A stretch of 64,000 bases of DNA from Hyphococcus sp. (GTDB taxonomy: Bacteria; Pseudomonadota; Alphaproteobacteria; Caulobacterales; Parvularculaceae): NCBI GenBank assembly GCA_021776245.1, contig JAJFGF010000004.1, positions 1-64,000 of the forward strand. The letters are read 5' to 3'. Each line of letters opens with the position of its first letter. Positions within the stretch are counted from its first letter, which is position 1. The notes beneath the pieces were generated by a model. The model ran no database searches. It had not been told where the DNA came from and worked only from the letters and a program-made list of their open reading frames with translations. Shown piece after piece: positions 15,095 to 24,172 of the stretch. The translations under genes were made by a program, and so were the position numbers.

Positions 15095-15847
15095 ATGGCA
15101 CAGAATGACTTGATCCCCGACCTTACCGGCAAAACCGCGCTTGTCACCGGCGCATCGCGCGGCATTGGCCGCGCCATGGCGCTTGCCCTTGCAAAAGCCG
15201 GCGCTCACGTGCTGGCGCTTGCGCGCACCAGCGGCGGCCTCGAAGAACTCGACGACGACATTAAAGCCGCTGGCGGCCAGACGTCGCTGATCCCGATGGA
15301 TTTAACCGAAGGCGACAGTATTGAGCGTTTGGCTGGCGCGCTATCGAAACGATTCGAAAAGCTCGATATCCTGTTTGCAAATGCAGCGATGCTTGGCGAG
15401 CTGGCCCCCCTGCCCGACATTGCGCCAAGAGCCTGGAACGCAACGCTTGACTTAAACGTCACGGCAAACTGGCGCTTGATCCGCGCCCTCGATCCGATGC
15501 TGCGCAAATCTGGCGACGCTCATGTTGTTTTCATGACGTCGCGCGTTGGCGGGGAATTGGCGCGACCTTTCTGGGGCGCTTATGCGGTTTCAAAGGCGGC
15601 GCTTGAAATGCTCGCAAAAACCTATGCCGAAGAAACCAAAAACGCCGGCATTTCGGTCGCGATTATCGATCCCGGCGCCATGCGCACGAATATGCGCGCC
15701 GAGGCCATGCCGGGCGAAGATCCGGAAAGTCTGCCGCCGCCTGAAGCCCTGACGCCAATGTTTTATGAGGCGATCACCGCAAAAACCGACGGCGTGTTGC
15801 GCCTGGCCTTTCGGGATTGGCGTGGTGCAAAAAAGATTGACGCTTGA
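15095..15847 (+). CDS. Short-chain dehydrogenase/reductase
   Basis: 250 residues, the standard SDR size. TGASRGIGRAMA is the coenzyme-binding motif. LFANAAMLGEL stands in the NNAG position, and the catalytic Ser (FMTSRVGG) and YAVSK (Tyr-xxx-Lys) are present. PGAMRTNMRAEAMPG follows, a common SDR loop. An Arg after the Gly motif (ASRG) and LARTS at the end of beta-2 suggest NADP(H). Substrate unknown. It shares close spacing with the preceding exported protein gene, but no functional link is evident. Confidence 0.87.
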   Translation: MAQNDLIPDLTGKTALVTGASRGIGRAMALALAKAGAHVLALARTSGGLEELDDDIKAAGGQTSLIPMDLTEGDSIERLAGALSKRFEKLDILFANAAMLGELAPLPDIAPRAWNATLDLNVTANWRLIRALDPMLRKSGDAHVVFMTSRVGGELARPFWGAYAVSKAALEMLAKTYAEETKNAGISVAIIDPGAMRTNMRAEAMPGEDPESLPPPEALTPMFYEAITAKTDGVLRLAFRDWRGAKKIDA

Positions 15848-15990
15848 GAAGCAGTTCTTCGTCAAAAATAGGTTATTTGAAACTCAGTTCCTTGTAAGAA
15901 CATCAAAGGCATCTATTTGTACCTATGTCCAAACGCATGGGCGACCATCAAATCGCGCGTCACACTTTTTAGAAGCAGGTCGAAAGCGAC

Positions 15991-16794
15991 ATGATACCGA
16001 AGATCATTGGCCGCGGCGTCGATATTTATTTTAGAAAAACATTCTCCAGCCGCGCCCCGCCGCCAATATTGGAAACCTATGGCGAGACGACAGAACGGCA
16101 ACTCAAGACATTCGTTTATCCACATGAAGATGATGAACAGAATGCGCCCGTGCTGGCGCTGCTTTTTGGCGGCGGTTGGCACCATGGCAATCCCTGGCAA
16201 CTTGCAGCTATCGCCAGAGATCTTTCACGCAAAGGCATAACGGTTTATTTGCCGGAATATCGTGTTGCGGCGTGGGACAAAGTTTCGGTGGCGGATGCAT
16301 TGTCTGACGCAAGTCAATTCTTCCATTGGATGGCCGACCGCCACACTGCCAATCCAATTTTTTTCGGTGGGAGCAGTGCGGGCGGTTTTCTCGCAGCAAA
16401 CATCGCCTTGACTGCAACCCGAAAGCCTTCAGGCTTAGTGCTGCTTAACCCGGCGCTCAATTTGAAGCGTGAGCGCATTACCCGGTTTTGGCCGATGCTT
16501 GAGCAGCCGCACGGTTTTGGTATCGAAGAACTATTGGCATTGGATCCAATAGACAAATGCTCCCATAACGCGCCGCCCACGATCATTCTTCATGGCAGTC
16601 GCGATCCAATCATTCCATTAAGTTGGGTTGAGGCCTACGCGACGCAAGCGAGACGTAGCGGCGGCGACTGCCGCGTTATGTCTTTTAAAGGCTACAGCCA
16701 CGGTTTTGTGAACCAGGCGCTATTTCCAAAAGCACACGCCCGCGCCGTCCAAGCGATTATGGAATTCATTACCCATACCGTCGACGCGAAGTAA
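15991..16794 (+). CDS. Alpha/beta hydrolase, HSL/esterase-like
   Basis: 267 residues. FGGGWHHG corresponds to the HGGG oxyanion-hole motif of hormone-sensitive-lipase-like esterases, and GGSSAGG is the nucleophile elbow (GxSxG). HGSRDPIIPL supplies the Asp region and GYSHGFVNQ the catalytic His. No signal peptide is seen, so it is probably cytoplasmic. It hydrolyses an ester or short acyl group of unknown identity. The region just before it (15848-15990) is AT-richer than its neighbours and shows no gene. Confidence 0.8.
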   Translation: MIPKIIGRGVDIYFRKTFSSRAPPPILETYGETTERQLKTFVYPHEDDEQNAPVLALLFGGGWHHGNPWQLAAIARDLSRKGITVYLPEYRVAAWDKVSVADALSDASQFFHWMADRHTANPIFFGGSSAGGFLAANIALTATRKPSGLVLLNPALNLKRERITRFWPMLEQPHGFGIEELLALDPIDKCSHNAPPTIILHGSRDPIIPLSWVEAYATQARRSGGDCRVMSFKGYSHGFVNQALFPKAHARAVQAIMEFITHTVDAK

Positions 16795-16847
16795 CGGCTT
16801 TGCGCCAATAACCGCCAATCTCATGCGACCTGGTCAGGTAACCCGCT

Positions 16848-18218
16848 TTAAGTCTTATCTTTCACATATGGATTATCCGGCTTTTTCAAAATCAACCGGA
16901 TCGGCACCGCTTTGATGCCGAAGGCGTCGCGGATGCCGTTAACGAGATACCGTTTATAGGCTGTCGGCAAATCTTCCGCCCGCGTACATTGCGCGACAAA
17001 TGTCGGCGGCCGGGTTTTGGTCTGGGCGATGTAACGGATTTTAATGCGCTGCCCGGAAACCGCGGGCGGCGCGTGGCGGGCGATCGCATCATGCAGCCAG
17101 TCATTCAGGTCCGACGTCTTTACGCGCGCATTCCAGTCTACATAAACCTTTGTCACCGCCGGCATCAGTTTGTTTACGCCAACGCCGGTTAACGCCGACA
17201 ATGGGACGATGGGCACGTCCGGCGCCTGAGATAAAAGCCGCGCGGCTTTTTCGGTGATTTTCCGCAGCGCTGCATCGCGATCTTCAACTTCGTCCCATTT
17301 ATTGACGGCAATCACCAGCGCCCGGCCTTCGCGCAGCGCCAGATCGGCAATCTGCAGATCCTGTTTTTCGAACGGCGTTTCCGCTTCGGTTAACAGCACA
17401 ACGACTTCGGCAAACTGGATCGCGCGCAGGCTGTCGCCGACAGAAAGCTTTTCAAGCTTTGACTGAACCTTTGCTTTTTTGCGCATGCCTGCGGTGTCGA
17501 AAAGCTTAATCGGCCATTCGCGCTCAGTGCTGCGCCAGCGCCATTCGACGGAAATTGCATCGCGCGTGATGCCCGCCTCGGGCCCTGTGAGCAGGCGATC
17601 TTCGCCGATCAGGCGGTTTACCAGCGTCGATTTCCCGGCATTTGGCCGCCCGACGATGGCGACCCGCAAGGGTTTTAAAGGGCTGTCCCATTCGAGCGCT
17701 TCATCATCATCGGCCTCTTGAAATTCTGTGACAAACGGCTCGATCGCGCTATAAAGCTCGCCCATGCCTTCGCCATGTTCGCCGGATATTGCGACAGGTT
17801 CGCCAAGCCCCAGTTCATAAGCATCGTAAACACCAGCATCGCTCGCTTTACTCTCAGACTTGTTCGCGAGAAGCACCACAGGTTTACCGCTGGCGCGCAA
17901 AATCTGTGCAAATGTCCGGTCGAGCGGCGTAACCCCTGCCCGCGCATCGATGATCAAAAGACAGATCGCAGATTCCGCAACAGCCATATCCGTTTGCAGG
18001 CGCATCCGCCCTTCCAGCGCCGCTTCAGGCGCCTCTTCCAGTCCGGGCGTATCGATTGCAATGAAAGTGAGATCGCCGAGTTTCGCCGTTCCTTCACGCC
18101 GGTCGCGGGTGACGCCGGGCGTGTCATCCACAAGCGCAAGCTTTTTGCCGACAAGCCGATTGAACAGCGTCGACTTTCCGACATTAGGCCGGCCGACAAG
18201 GGCGACTTTGACAGACAT
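16848..18218 (-). CDS. der: GTPase Der (EngA), ribosome assembly
   Basis: 456 residues. Two consecutive G domains are visible: [14 protein letters not shown] at the N-terminus with DTPG and NKSE, then [14 protein letters not shown] near 190 with [11 protein letters not shown] and NKWD. A KH-like C-terminal domain follows. Der acts in 50S ribosomal subunit maturation. It is the last gene of a minus-strand cluster with the BamB-like lipoprotein and the YfgM-like protein, with a 27-base gap to bamB. The same three-gene order is known from Escherichia coli. Confidence 0.97.
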   Translation of the reverse strand: MSVKVALVGRPNVGKSTLFNRLVGKKLALVDDTPGVTRDRREGTAKLGDLTFIAIDTPGLEEAPEAALEGRMRLQTDMAVAESAICLLIIDARAGVTPLDRTFAQILRASGKPVVLLANKSESKASDAGVYDAYELGLGEPVAISGEHGEGMGELYSAIEPFVTEFQEADDDEALEWDSPLKPLRVAIVGRPNAGKSTLVNRLIGEDRLLTGPEAGITRDAISVEWRWRSTEREWPIKLFDTAGMRKKAKVQSKLEKLSVGDSLRAIQFAEVVVLLTEAETPFEKQDLQIADLALREGRALVIAVNKWDEVEDRDAALRKITEKAARLLSQAPDVPIVPLSALTGVGVNKLMPAVTKVYVDWNARVKTSDLNDWLHDAIARHAPPAVSGQRIKIRYIAQTKTRPPTFVAQCTRAEDLPTAYKRYLVNGIRDAFGIKAVPIRLILKKPDNPYVKDKT

Positions 18219-18245
18219 CGGCTTTGCAGGCGATGCACATGCGCA

Positions 18246-19661
18246 TCAGCGCATAGCAATCAGCTTGCCCTCTTCGGTAAGAATGTAAATTTTCTCGTTC
18301 GCGACGATCGGCGCGACAACCGACCCGTTTTCAATTTCTTTTGTTGTAACGACCTCACCGGTTTCCGGCGATACCTTGACGACTTCGCCATCGCTTGAAA
18401 CCAGCACCAGATGATCGCCTGCGAGAACCGGTCCGGACCAGGCAATTCGGCCTTTTTTCTTCTTTTCTTTTTTATAACGTTTTAGCTGCGATACCCAGAT
18501 GATGCCGCCATCTGTGCGCGATACGCAAGCCAGTTCGCCTTCGATGGAAACAATGAATATATAGTCGCCGGCCACCCAGGGCATTTGCAGGCTGGCGATG
18601 GAGGTTTCCCAAACCGATCGGCCCGTACGAATGTCAATCGCCGCAAACCGGCCGCCATGGCTGACGACATAAACAAGACCGCGATCGATCACCGGGCTTC
18701 CGGCGATGTCGTTAAGCGATGAAAGCGCCGTCAGCCGCGCCTGACGCACCAGTGTTTCATTCCAAACCGCCCGGCCATTATCCGTAATAAAGGCGACCAG
18801 CTCGCCCGAGGAAAACGGCGCGACAACAAGATCGCCCGAGGCTGCCGGACTGGCGGAAGAAAGAAAGCGCGCGGATTCTTCAAATGACTGAAACGTCCAC
18901 TCTTTCTTGCCGGTCTCTTGATTGAGCGCCACAAATTCATTGGTGTTCGTGGTAAAATAGACATTGCCGCGATAGGCCGTCGGCGGCGTGCGCACTGCCG
19001 ATTCTGTTTTCGTCCGCCACAATTCTTCGCCCGACATAGCATCAAGGGCGGCGACAAATCCAAAACCGGAAGTTACGAAAACGCGCCCCTCGTCAAACGC
19101 GACGCCGCCGCCAAATCCAATTTCCTTTGGTTTTGGGCCGCGAAAAATTTCACGCACACGGAACCGTTGCTCGATGTCCGGCGCCAATTCGGTGCGCCAG
19201 ACCAGCTCGCCGCTGGCGCTGTTAAAAGCTGAAACCTGCGCAGCTGCATCAAGAACAAAAATGCGATCGCCAACAACAATTGGCGGTGACGTCAGCCGCG
19301 CCCGCCGCGATGACGCTTTGCCGATATCGACTTTCCAATCGATCTCCAATTCAGCCGTCGCGCCCAGATGGTGCAACGTGTGATCGGCTTCGCCGCCCGG
19401 CTGCGGCCAGGACGGATTGATATAGGAGGGCGGAACAGTGACGGCGGCGCCGACATAGCGCGGGTCCGGTGAAAGCTGCTCTTCCAGCGCGAGGATCGAA
19501 ATGCGGTCTTCCTCTTCCGGCGCATTTTCTTCGCCCTTGTCGTCATCGCCGGAAAACAGGCCGGTAATCGGATTGGATGAGCAGGCCGCCGCTGCTAACG
19601 CAAAAAGCGACATCACGGCGAATAATCTAAATTGACCAGCCAGGGCGGGAATAGTTTTCAT
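18246..19661 (-). CDS. bamB: Outer membrane assembly factor BamB-like lipoprotein
   Basis: 471 residues. A lipobox ending in ALAAAACSS marks an outer-membrane lipoprotein. The mature protein is a PQQ-like eight-blade beta-propeller: repeated W-containing blades such as SGELVWRTEL, SGEELWRTK, TGKKEWTFQS and TGRSVWETSI. BamB helps the BAM complex insert outer-membrane proteins. It is longer than the E. coli protein, with an acidic linker (SGDDDKGEENAPEEEDR) after the anchor. It lies 3 bases after the YfgM-like gene and just before der, so one transcript is likely. Confidence 0.92.
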   Translation of the reverse strand: MKTIPALAGQFRLFAVMSLFALAAAACSSNPITGLFSGDDDKGEENAPEEEDRISILALEEQLSPDPRYVGAAVTVPPSYINPSWPQPGGEADHTLHHLGATAELEIDWKVDIGKASSRRARLTSPPIVVGDRIFVLDAAAQVSAFNSASGELVWRTELAPDIEQRFRVREIFRGPKPKEIGFGGGVAFDEGRVFVTSGFGFVAALDAMSGEELWRTKTESAVRTPPTAYRGNVYFTTNTNEFVALNQETGKKEWTFQSFEESARFLSSASPAASGDLVVAPFSSGELVAFITDNGRAVWNETLVRQARLTALSSLNDIAGSPVIDRGLVYVVSHGGRFAAIDIRTGRSVWETSIASLQMPWVAGDYIFIVSIEGELACVSRTDGGIIWVSQLKRYKKEKKKKGRIAWSGPVLAGDHLVLVSSDGEVVKVSPETGEVVTTKEIENGSVVAPIVANEKIYILTEEGKLIAMR

Positions 19662-19664
19662 AAT

Positions 19665-20513
19665 CTACTCGGTTTCGCTTTCGGCTTCGACGACATCGCT
19701 TTGTGACGCGCCTTCGGTTTCCGTTTCGCCTTCGTCATGTTCACCATGGTCTTCAGGGTGATCAACAGCAGGTGTTTCACGCTCACCGCCGCCGGCTTCA
19801 ACCGCAGCGCCAATCGCGCCAATCAGATCCTCAACCCGCGCTTCGCCGGTAATGTTGATGCCGGCTTTGCCCGATGCGGCAAGCGCTGCAAAATCTTCAG
19901 CGCGTGTTCGCACCGGTTCCGGCGCCGCGGTATCGATCGACAATTGGCGAAACATCGAAAGCGCCGTTTCATAATCCTTGGCGCCAAGCGCTGCGAGGGC
20001 CGAGATTTCACGCGCATAAACGCCAAAGGCGCTGGTTGCCTCCGGCAGATCGCCGAGATCGTCTAGCACCATCTCCCGGCCGTCCGACAACGACAGATAA
20101 GCGGCGCGAAGGCGCGCCAGTTCGCGCACCCGTTTGGCGGTCGATCCTTTATTGTAGATCGCCCGATAGATCTCGATGGCTTTCAACCGCTCACCGCCGC
20201 GCGCAAAGGAAGCCGCGCGATGAAACTGGGCAAGCACGCCATAGCCGCCGTTCTCTTCGGCGAGCGCCGCAAGAGCGGTGCGGCCTTCATCTTGTTCGTC
20301 AGCAAGGAGTTCCACGGCGCCACGAAATTCAAGCGCCTGTTTTTCGGCGGCGGCAGTCTTTTGGGCATTCCAGAACCCCCATCCCGCCACCCCAAGGACG
20401 ATTGAAAGCCCCCCGGCGATGACCAACGGGCCGTACTGACGGAACATCTCCCACTGGCGTTCTTCGGCCAGTTCCTGATCGACTTCTCTTAGAGCGCTGT
20501 CTTCGTTCGCCAC
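19665..20513 (-). CDS. YfgM-like membrane-anchored tetratricopeptide protein
   Basis: 282 residues, probably a GTG start. The N-terminal charged segment LREVDQELAEERQWEMFRQYG is followed by one transmembrane helix (LVIAGGLSIVLGVAGWGFW) and then helical-repeat sequence typical of the YfgM/tetratricopeptide-like family (PF09976-type). The C-terminus is very acidic (DEGETETEGAS). In E. coli YfgM is an ancillary chaperone at the SecYEG translocon. The linkage to bamB and der supports the assignment and a role in envelope protein export. Confidence 0.82.
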   Translation of the reverse strand: MANEDSALREVDQELAEERQWEMFRQYGPLVIAGGLSIVLGVAGWGFWNAQKTAAAEKQALEFRGAVELLADEQDEGRTALAALAEENGGYGVLAQFHRAASFARGGERLKAIEIYRAIYNKGSTAKRVRELARLRAAYLSLSDGREMVLDDLGDLPEATSAFGVYAREISALAALGAKDYETALSMFRQLSIDTAAPEPVRTRAEDFAALAASGKAGINITGEARVEDLIGAIGAAVEAGGGERETPAVDHPEDHGEHDEGETETEGASQSDVVEAESETE

Positions 20514-20698
20514 GCGGCGCCATCCTGTTGCTTATGTAATGAAATGCCGGGTGGTTCTAACGACCTTTGTGACAACGCGCAACGCGGGATCAAAGGCCGG
20601 AAACGGGCGATTTTGCGGCGGCTTCGTCTGCGCCCCAACCAAAGCCGGTCCCTGGCGACGAAACGGATCATGGCAGGCTGGAATTGGCGACGGCCGGC

Positions 20699-21259
20699 TC
20701 AAACCGCAATGGCGACACCGCCGATATAGGGGTGTAAAAACATATAGATCGCGATCCAGACGACAAACCCGACGCCGACAGCAATAAAATCGTTCGTTAT
20801 CGGGCCCGGCGCCGGTGTCGGCGCGCCGCGTTTTTTGACGGCGATGCGATCAATCACCGCAAAGGCCAGAAAACTCCCGAAAAGCGCGATCGAGCGAATG
20901 TCGCCATTCACCAGCAAATGAGCGAAAGCCCAGATCTTGACGCCCGCGAGCATCGGATGCTTCACCGTCGCGGCGAGCCGCCCCGCCGGCAGAGAGGATG
21001 CGGCAAGGAGGATCAACGCCAACAGCATGAAGAGATAGACAAGATACCGCGTCCAGTATGGCGGCGAATAAATCACCGTCCGATCGGCGCCGCCCCAGCC
21101 GACCACAATCAAAAGCAGTCCGATGAGCGCAATAATCGAAAACATGCCCTTATAGGGACCGGCGCCGACGCGCCCGACAAGACCCGCGCGCTGGCGGCGC
21201 AACAATCCCGTAAACAGGTGCGATCCCAAAAATATCGCAAGACCGATGAAAAACAGCAC
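20699..21259 (-). CDS. NnrU family membrane protein
   Basis: 186 residues with about five or six hydrophobic helices. The N-terminal LFFIGLAIFLGSHLFTGLLR, the central WTRYLVYLFMLLALIL and the HPMLAGVKIWAFAHLLVNGDIRSIALFGSFLAFAVIDR segment are the signature of NnrU. NnrU proteins are linked to nitric oxide/nitrite metabolism in some denitrifiers, and in many organisms their role is unknown. There are no denitrification genes nearby, so the specific function stays open. It precedes apt by 29 bases of non-coding sequence on the same strand. Confidence 0.85.
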   Translation of the reverse strand: MLFFIGLAIFLGSHLFTGLLRRQRAGLVGRVGAGPYKGMFSIIALIGLLLIVVGWGGADRTVIYSPPYWTRYLVYLFMLLALILLAASSLPAGRLAATVKHPMLAGVKIWAFAHLLVNGDIRSIALFGSFLAFAVIDRIAVKKRGAPTPAPGPITNDFIAVGVGFVVWIAIYMFLHPYIGGVAIAV

Positions 21260-21288
21260 CGCCGCCTAATCTCCCCTAAAGAGCACGA

Positions 21289-21816
21289 TCAGTCGCCTTC
21301 AAACTCTACCAGCGAGACAACCCGCTTGCCCAATTCGCGCAGCTTTTTCGACCCGCCAAGATCCGGCAGGTCAATAATAAACGAACAGAGCACAATTTCG
21401 GCGCCGGCGCGTTCGAGCAGTTTGATGGATGCCGCAGCCGTCCCTCCGGTTGCGATCAGATCATCCACCAGCAAAACACGGTCGCCTTTTTTGATCGCGT
21501 CCACATGTATTTCAACTTCGTCGACGCCATATTCCAGCTCGTAACTTTCAGCGATGGTTTTGTGTGGCAGTTTGCCTTTTTTGCGGATCGGCACAAAGCC
21601 GACGCAAAGCTGGTGAGCGATGGCGCCGCCAAGGATGAAGCCTCGCGCCTCTATGCCGGCGACTTTGTCGATCTTGGCGCCGGCCAATGGCTGCACAAGC
21701 TCATCAACGGCGCGGCGAAAACCGCGCGCATCCGCCAAAAGAGTCGTGATATCCCGGAACATAATTCCGGGTTTCGGGTAATCCGGTATAGTGCGGATAA
21801 CCGATTTTAAATCCAT
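21289..21816 (-). CDS. apt: Adenine phosphoribosyltransferase
   Basis: 175 residues, the usual length. It salvages adenine to AMP using PRPP. Visible elements are [14 protein letters not shown] at the N-terminus, the hood/flexible loop region, and the PRPP-binding signature [16 protein letters not shown] near 120-135. It is cytoplasmic. Transcription is likely shared with nnrU downstream. Confidence 0.96.
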   Translation of the reverse strand: MDLKSVIRTIPDYPKPGIMFRDITTLLADARGFRRAVDELVQPLAGAKIDKVAGIEARGFILGGAIAHQLCVGFVPIRKKGKLPHKTIAESYELEYGVDEVEIHVDAIKKGDRVLLVDDLIATGGTAAASIKLLERAGAEIVLCSFIIDLPDLGGSKKLRELGKRVVSLVEFEGD

Positions 21817-22023
21817 GACCGAGCCCCATCAATAACAAAAATCACAATGACGGAGTCGGGGCCGCCGGGCAATGATTGAGTTGTTAACCATAGGCGCTCG
21901 GTTCATCCTGTGGGGCAAACGCCTTACCCCACGCGGCTTGCCCTTTTGACCAATCACGCCATGTTGCCGGCTGGGGATAATTGCCAAGGTCAGAAACACC
22001 GGAAATACGCGAGGAGATTGATC

Positions 22024-24096
22024 GTGAAACGACTTTTACTATGCAGCGCCGCCGCGCTGGCGCTTGTCGCCTGTGGTGAAAAATCGGCGCAAAATAACGC
22101 CGAATCGAGCGCTTCGACCGCGCAGCCAGCGGCGAGCGCTGCTGCGCCGGAGCTTGGCGCATGGGGCGTGGAAATCGATTATATCGACGGCACCGTGGAC
22201 GCCGGCGATGATTTTTACCGGCATGTCAGCGGCAAGTGGCTTGATACATTCGAAATTCCGGAAGAATTTTCGAGCTATGGATCATTCACCGTGCTGTTCG
22301 AGAGATCAGAAGAACGCGTCCGGCAAATCATTGAAGACGCGGCGAACGGGAACAACGCCCCGGGATCAGTCGAGCAGAAAATCGGCGACACATTTGCCAG
22401 CTTTATTGATGTCGATGCAATTAACGCTGCTGGCCTCGACCCTGTCGCAGATGATCTTGCGTTTATCGACGGTCTCACCAGTCATGACGATGTGGCGCGG
22501 GCCATGGCGCGCAGCGATTTGAGCCTCAACTCCTTCCTTGGTTGGTGGATTGATGTCGATTCGAAGAAAACTGATCGTTATATCGTTTATCTGACGCAGT
22601 CGGGTCTTGGCATGCCAAACCGCGATTATTATCTCGACGAAAAATTCGCCGACAAACGCCCGAAATATAAAGCTTATATCGAGCAAATGCTGACGGCGTC
22701 CGGATCAGATGACGCCGGGACTAAGGCGCAGGCAATTTACGATTTGGAGTTGCGCATGGCTGAGGTCCATTGGGAGCCCGCCAAACGCCGTAACCGCGAT
22801 CTCACCTATAATCTGAAAACAGCTGAGGAGCTTGCCGCTTATGCGCCGGGCGTTTCATGGCCTGCAGTTTTTGAAGCGGGCGGCCTTGGCGCTCAAAACG
22901 AATTTGTCGTTCGCGAAGACGATGCAATCCAGAAGCTTGCTGCGATCTTCAGCGAAACGCCCGTTGAAACCTGGCGCGATTATCTTCGCTATCATCATTT
23001 AAGAAATAACGCTGGCGTCCTGCCGTCGACATTCGACGAAGCGACATTCGCTTTCTTCAGTACAGAACTGCGCGGTACGCCAAAACAACGCGAGCGATGG
23101 AAGCGCGGCGTCGCTACAGTCAATGGGGCGTTAGGCGAAGCCGTCGGCCAGGTTTATGTGGACCGGCATTTTCCGGCAGCGTCAAAAGCGGAAATGGACG
23201 CCCTTGTCGGCAATCTTCGCAGTGCGCTCGATGAACGGCTCGACACCTTGCCGTGGATGAGTGAAACAACCAAAGCACAGGCCCACGCAAAGCTCGAAAA
23301 ATTCACGCCAAAGATCGGCTATCCCGAAAAATGGCAAGACTATTCAGATTTTGAGGTTGTGCGCGGCGACGCTTACGCCAATGCGAAAGCCGCAAATGTT
23401 TTTGCATGGAACGATCAGCTGTCAAAACTCGGCAATCCTATCGACAAAACTGAATGGTTCATGAACCCGCAAACTGTAAACGCCTATTACAGCCCCAACC
23501 GCAATGAAATCGTGTTTCCAGCGGCAATATTGCAGGCGCCGTTTTTTGATCCCGGCGCCGATCCGGCGGTAAATTATGGCGGCATCGGCGCTGTCATCGG
23601 TCACGAAATCGGCCATGGATTCGATGACCAGGGCCGCAAGTCCGATGGTGACGGTATGTTGCGCGATTGGTGGACGGAAGAGGACGCAAAAAACTTCAAG
23701 AAGCTCACCGACCGGCTGGGGGCTCAATATGCGACCTACGAAGCCATCGAAGGATTTCCCGTCAATCCGGAACTCACCATGGGTGAAAATATCGGCGACA
23801 TCGGCGGTCTGGCTATGGCCTATCACGCTTACAAGCTTTCTTTGAACGGCGAAGAGGCGCCGGTCATTGACGGTTACACCGGCGACCAGCGATTTTTTCT
23901 GGCCTGGGCGCAAGTCTGGAAGCGGATCGTGCGCGAGGAGCGCCTGAAAAATCAGGTCACGACCGATCCACACGCCCCCGCGCAATTCCGCGTCAACGGC
24001 GTCGTGCGCAATATGGACGCCTGGTACGATGCTTTTAACGTCAACGAGGAACACGAGCTTTACCTGCCGCCGGAAGAGCGCGTGCAGATTTGGTAA
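22024..24096 (+). CDS. M13 family zinc metallopeptidase, lipoprotein
   Basis: 690 residues from GTG 22024, chosen for GAGGAGA seven bases upstream and because it begins the lipoprotein signal MKRLLLCSAAALALVAC. The M13 (neprilysin/PepO) family is shown by the N-terminal M13 region (DDFYRHVSGKWLDTFEIP), the zinc motif HEIGH near residue 530 in GHEIGHGFDDQG, the third ligand in ENIGDIGG near 590, and substrate-binding VNAYYSPNRNEIVFPA. It is probably anchored to the outer membrane, degrading peptides in the periplasm. A bidirectional terminator follows. The convergent neighbour is also a peptidase. Confidence 0.94.
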   Translation: MKRLLLCSAAALALVACGEKSAQNNAESSASTAQPAASAAAPELGAWGVEIDYIDGTVDAGDDFYRHVSGKWLDTFEIPEEFSSYGSFTVLFERSEERVRQIIEDAANGNNAPGSVEQKIGDTFASFIDVDAINAAGLDPVADDLAFIDGLTSHDDVARAMARSDLSLNSFLGWWIDVDSKKTDRYIVYLTQSGLGMPNRDYYLDEKFADKRPKYKAYIEQMLTASGSDDAGTKAQAIYDLELRMAEVHWEPAKRRNRDLTYNLKTAEELAAYAPGVSWPAVFEAGGLGAQNEFVVREDDAIQKLAAIFSETPVETWRDYLRYHHLRNNAGVLPSTFDEATFAFFSTELRGTPKQRERWKRGVATVNGALGEAVGQVYVDRHFPAASKAEMDALVGNLRSALDERLDTLPWMSETTKAQAHAKLEKFTPKIGYPEKWQDYSDFEVVRGDAYANAKAANVFAWNDQLSKLGNPIDKTEWFMNPQTVNAYYSPNRNEIVFPAAILQAPFFDPGADPAVNYGGIGAVIGHEIGHGFDDQGRKSDGDGMLRDWWTEEDAKNFKKLTDRLGAQYATYEAIEGFPVNPELTMGENIGDIGGLAMAYHAYKLSLNGEEAPVIDGYTGDQRFFLAWAQVWKRIVREERLKNQVTTDPHAPAQFRVNGVVRNMDAWYDAFNVNEEHELYLPPEERVQIW

Positions 24097-24116
24097 AATA
24101 ATTTTCGAGCAAGTAT

Positions 24117-24146
24117 AAAAATGGAGCCTTTTTAGGCTCCATTTTT
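24117..24146. terminator. Bidirectional intrinsic terminator between convergent peptidase genes
   Basis: ATGGAGCCT (24121-24129) pairs with AGGCTCCAT (24134-24142), flanked by A-run and T-run so that it works on both strands. Confidence 0.85.
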
Positions 24147-24172
24147 TATCGTATCGCGTTTGCGGAAAATTT

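Noticed and set aside
20514-20698. Small ORFs between the YfgM-like gene and nnrU
   Set aside because: Frames are short, basic and shadow-like, with no ribosome site; the stretch probably holds the promoter of the yfgM-bamB-der cluster.
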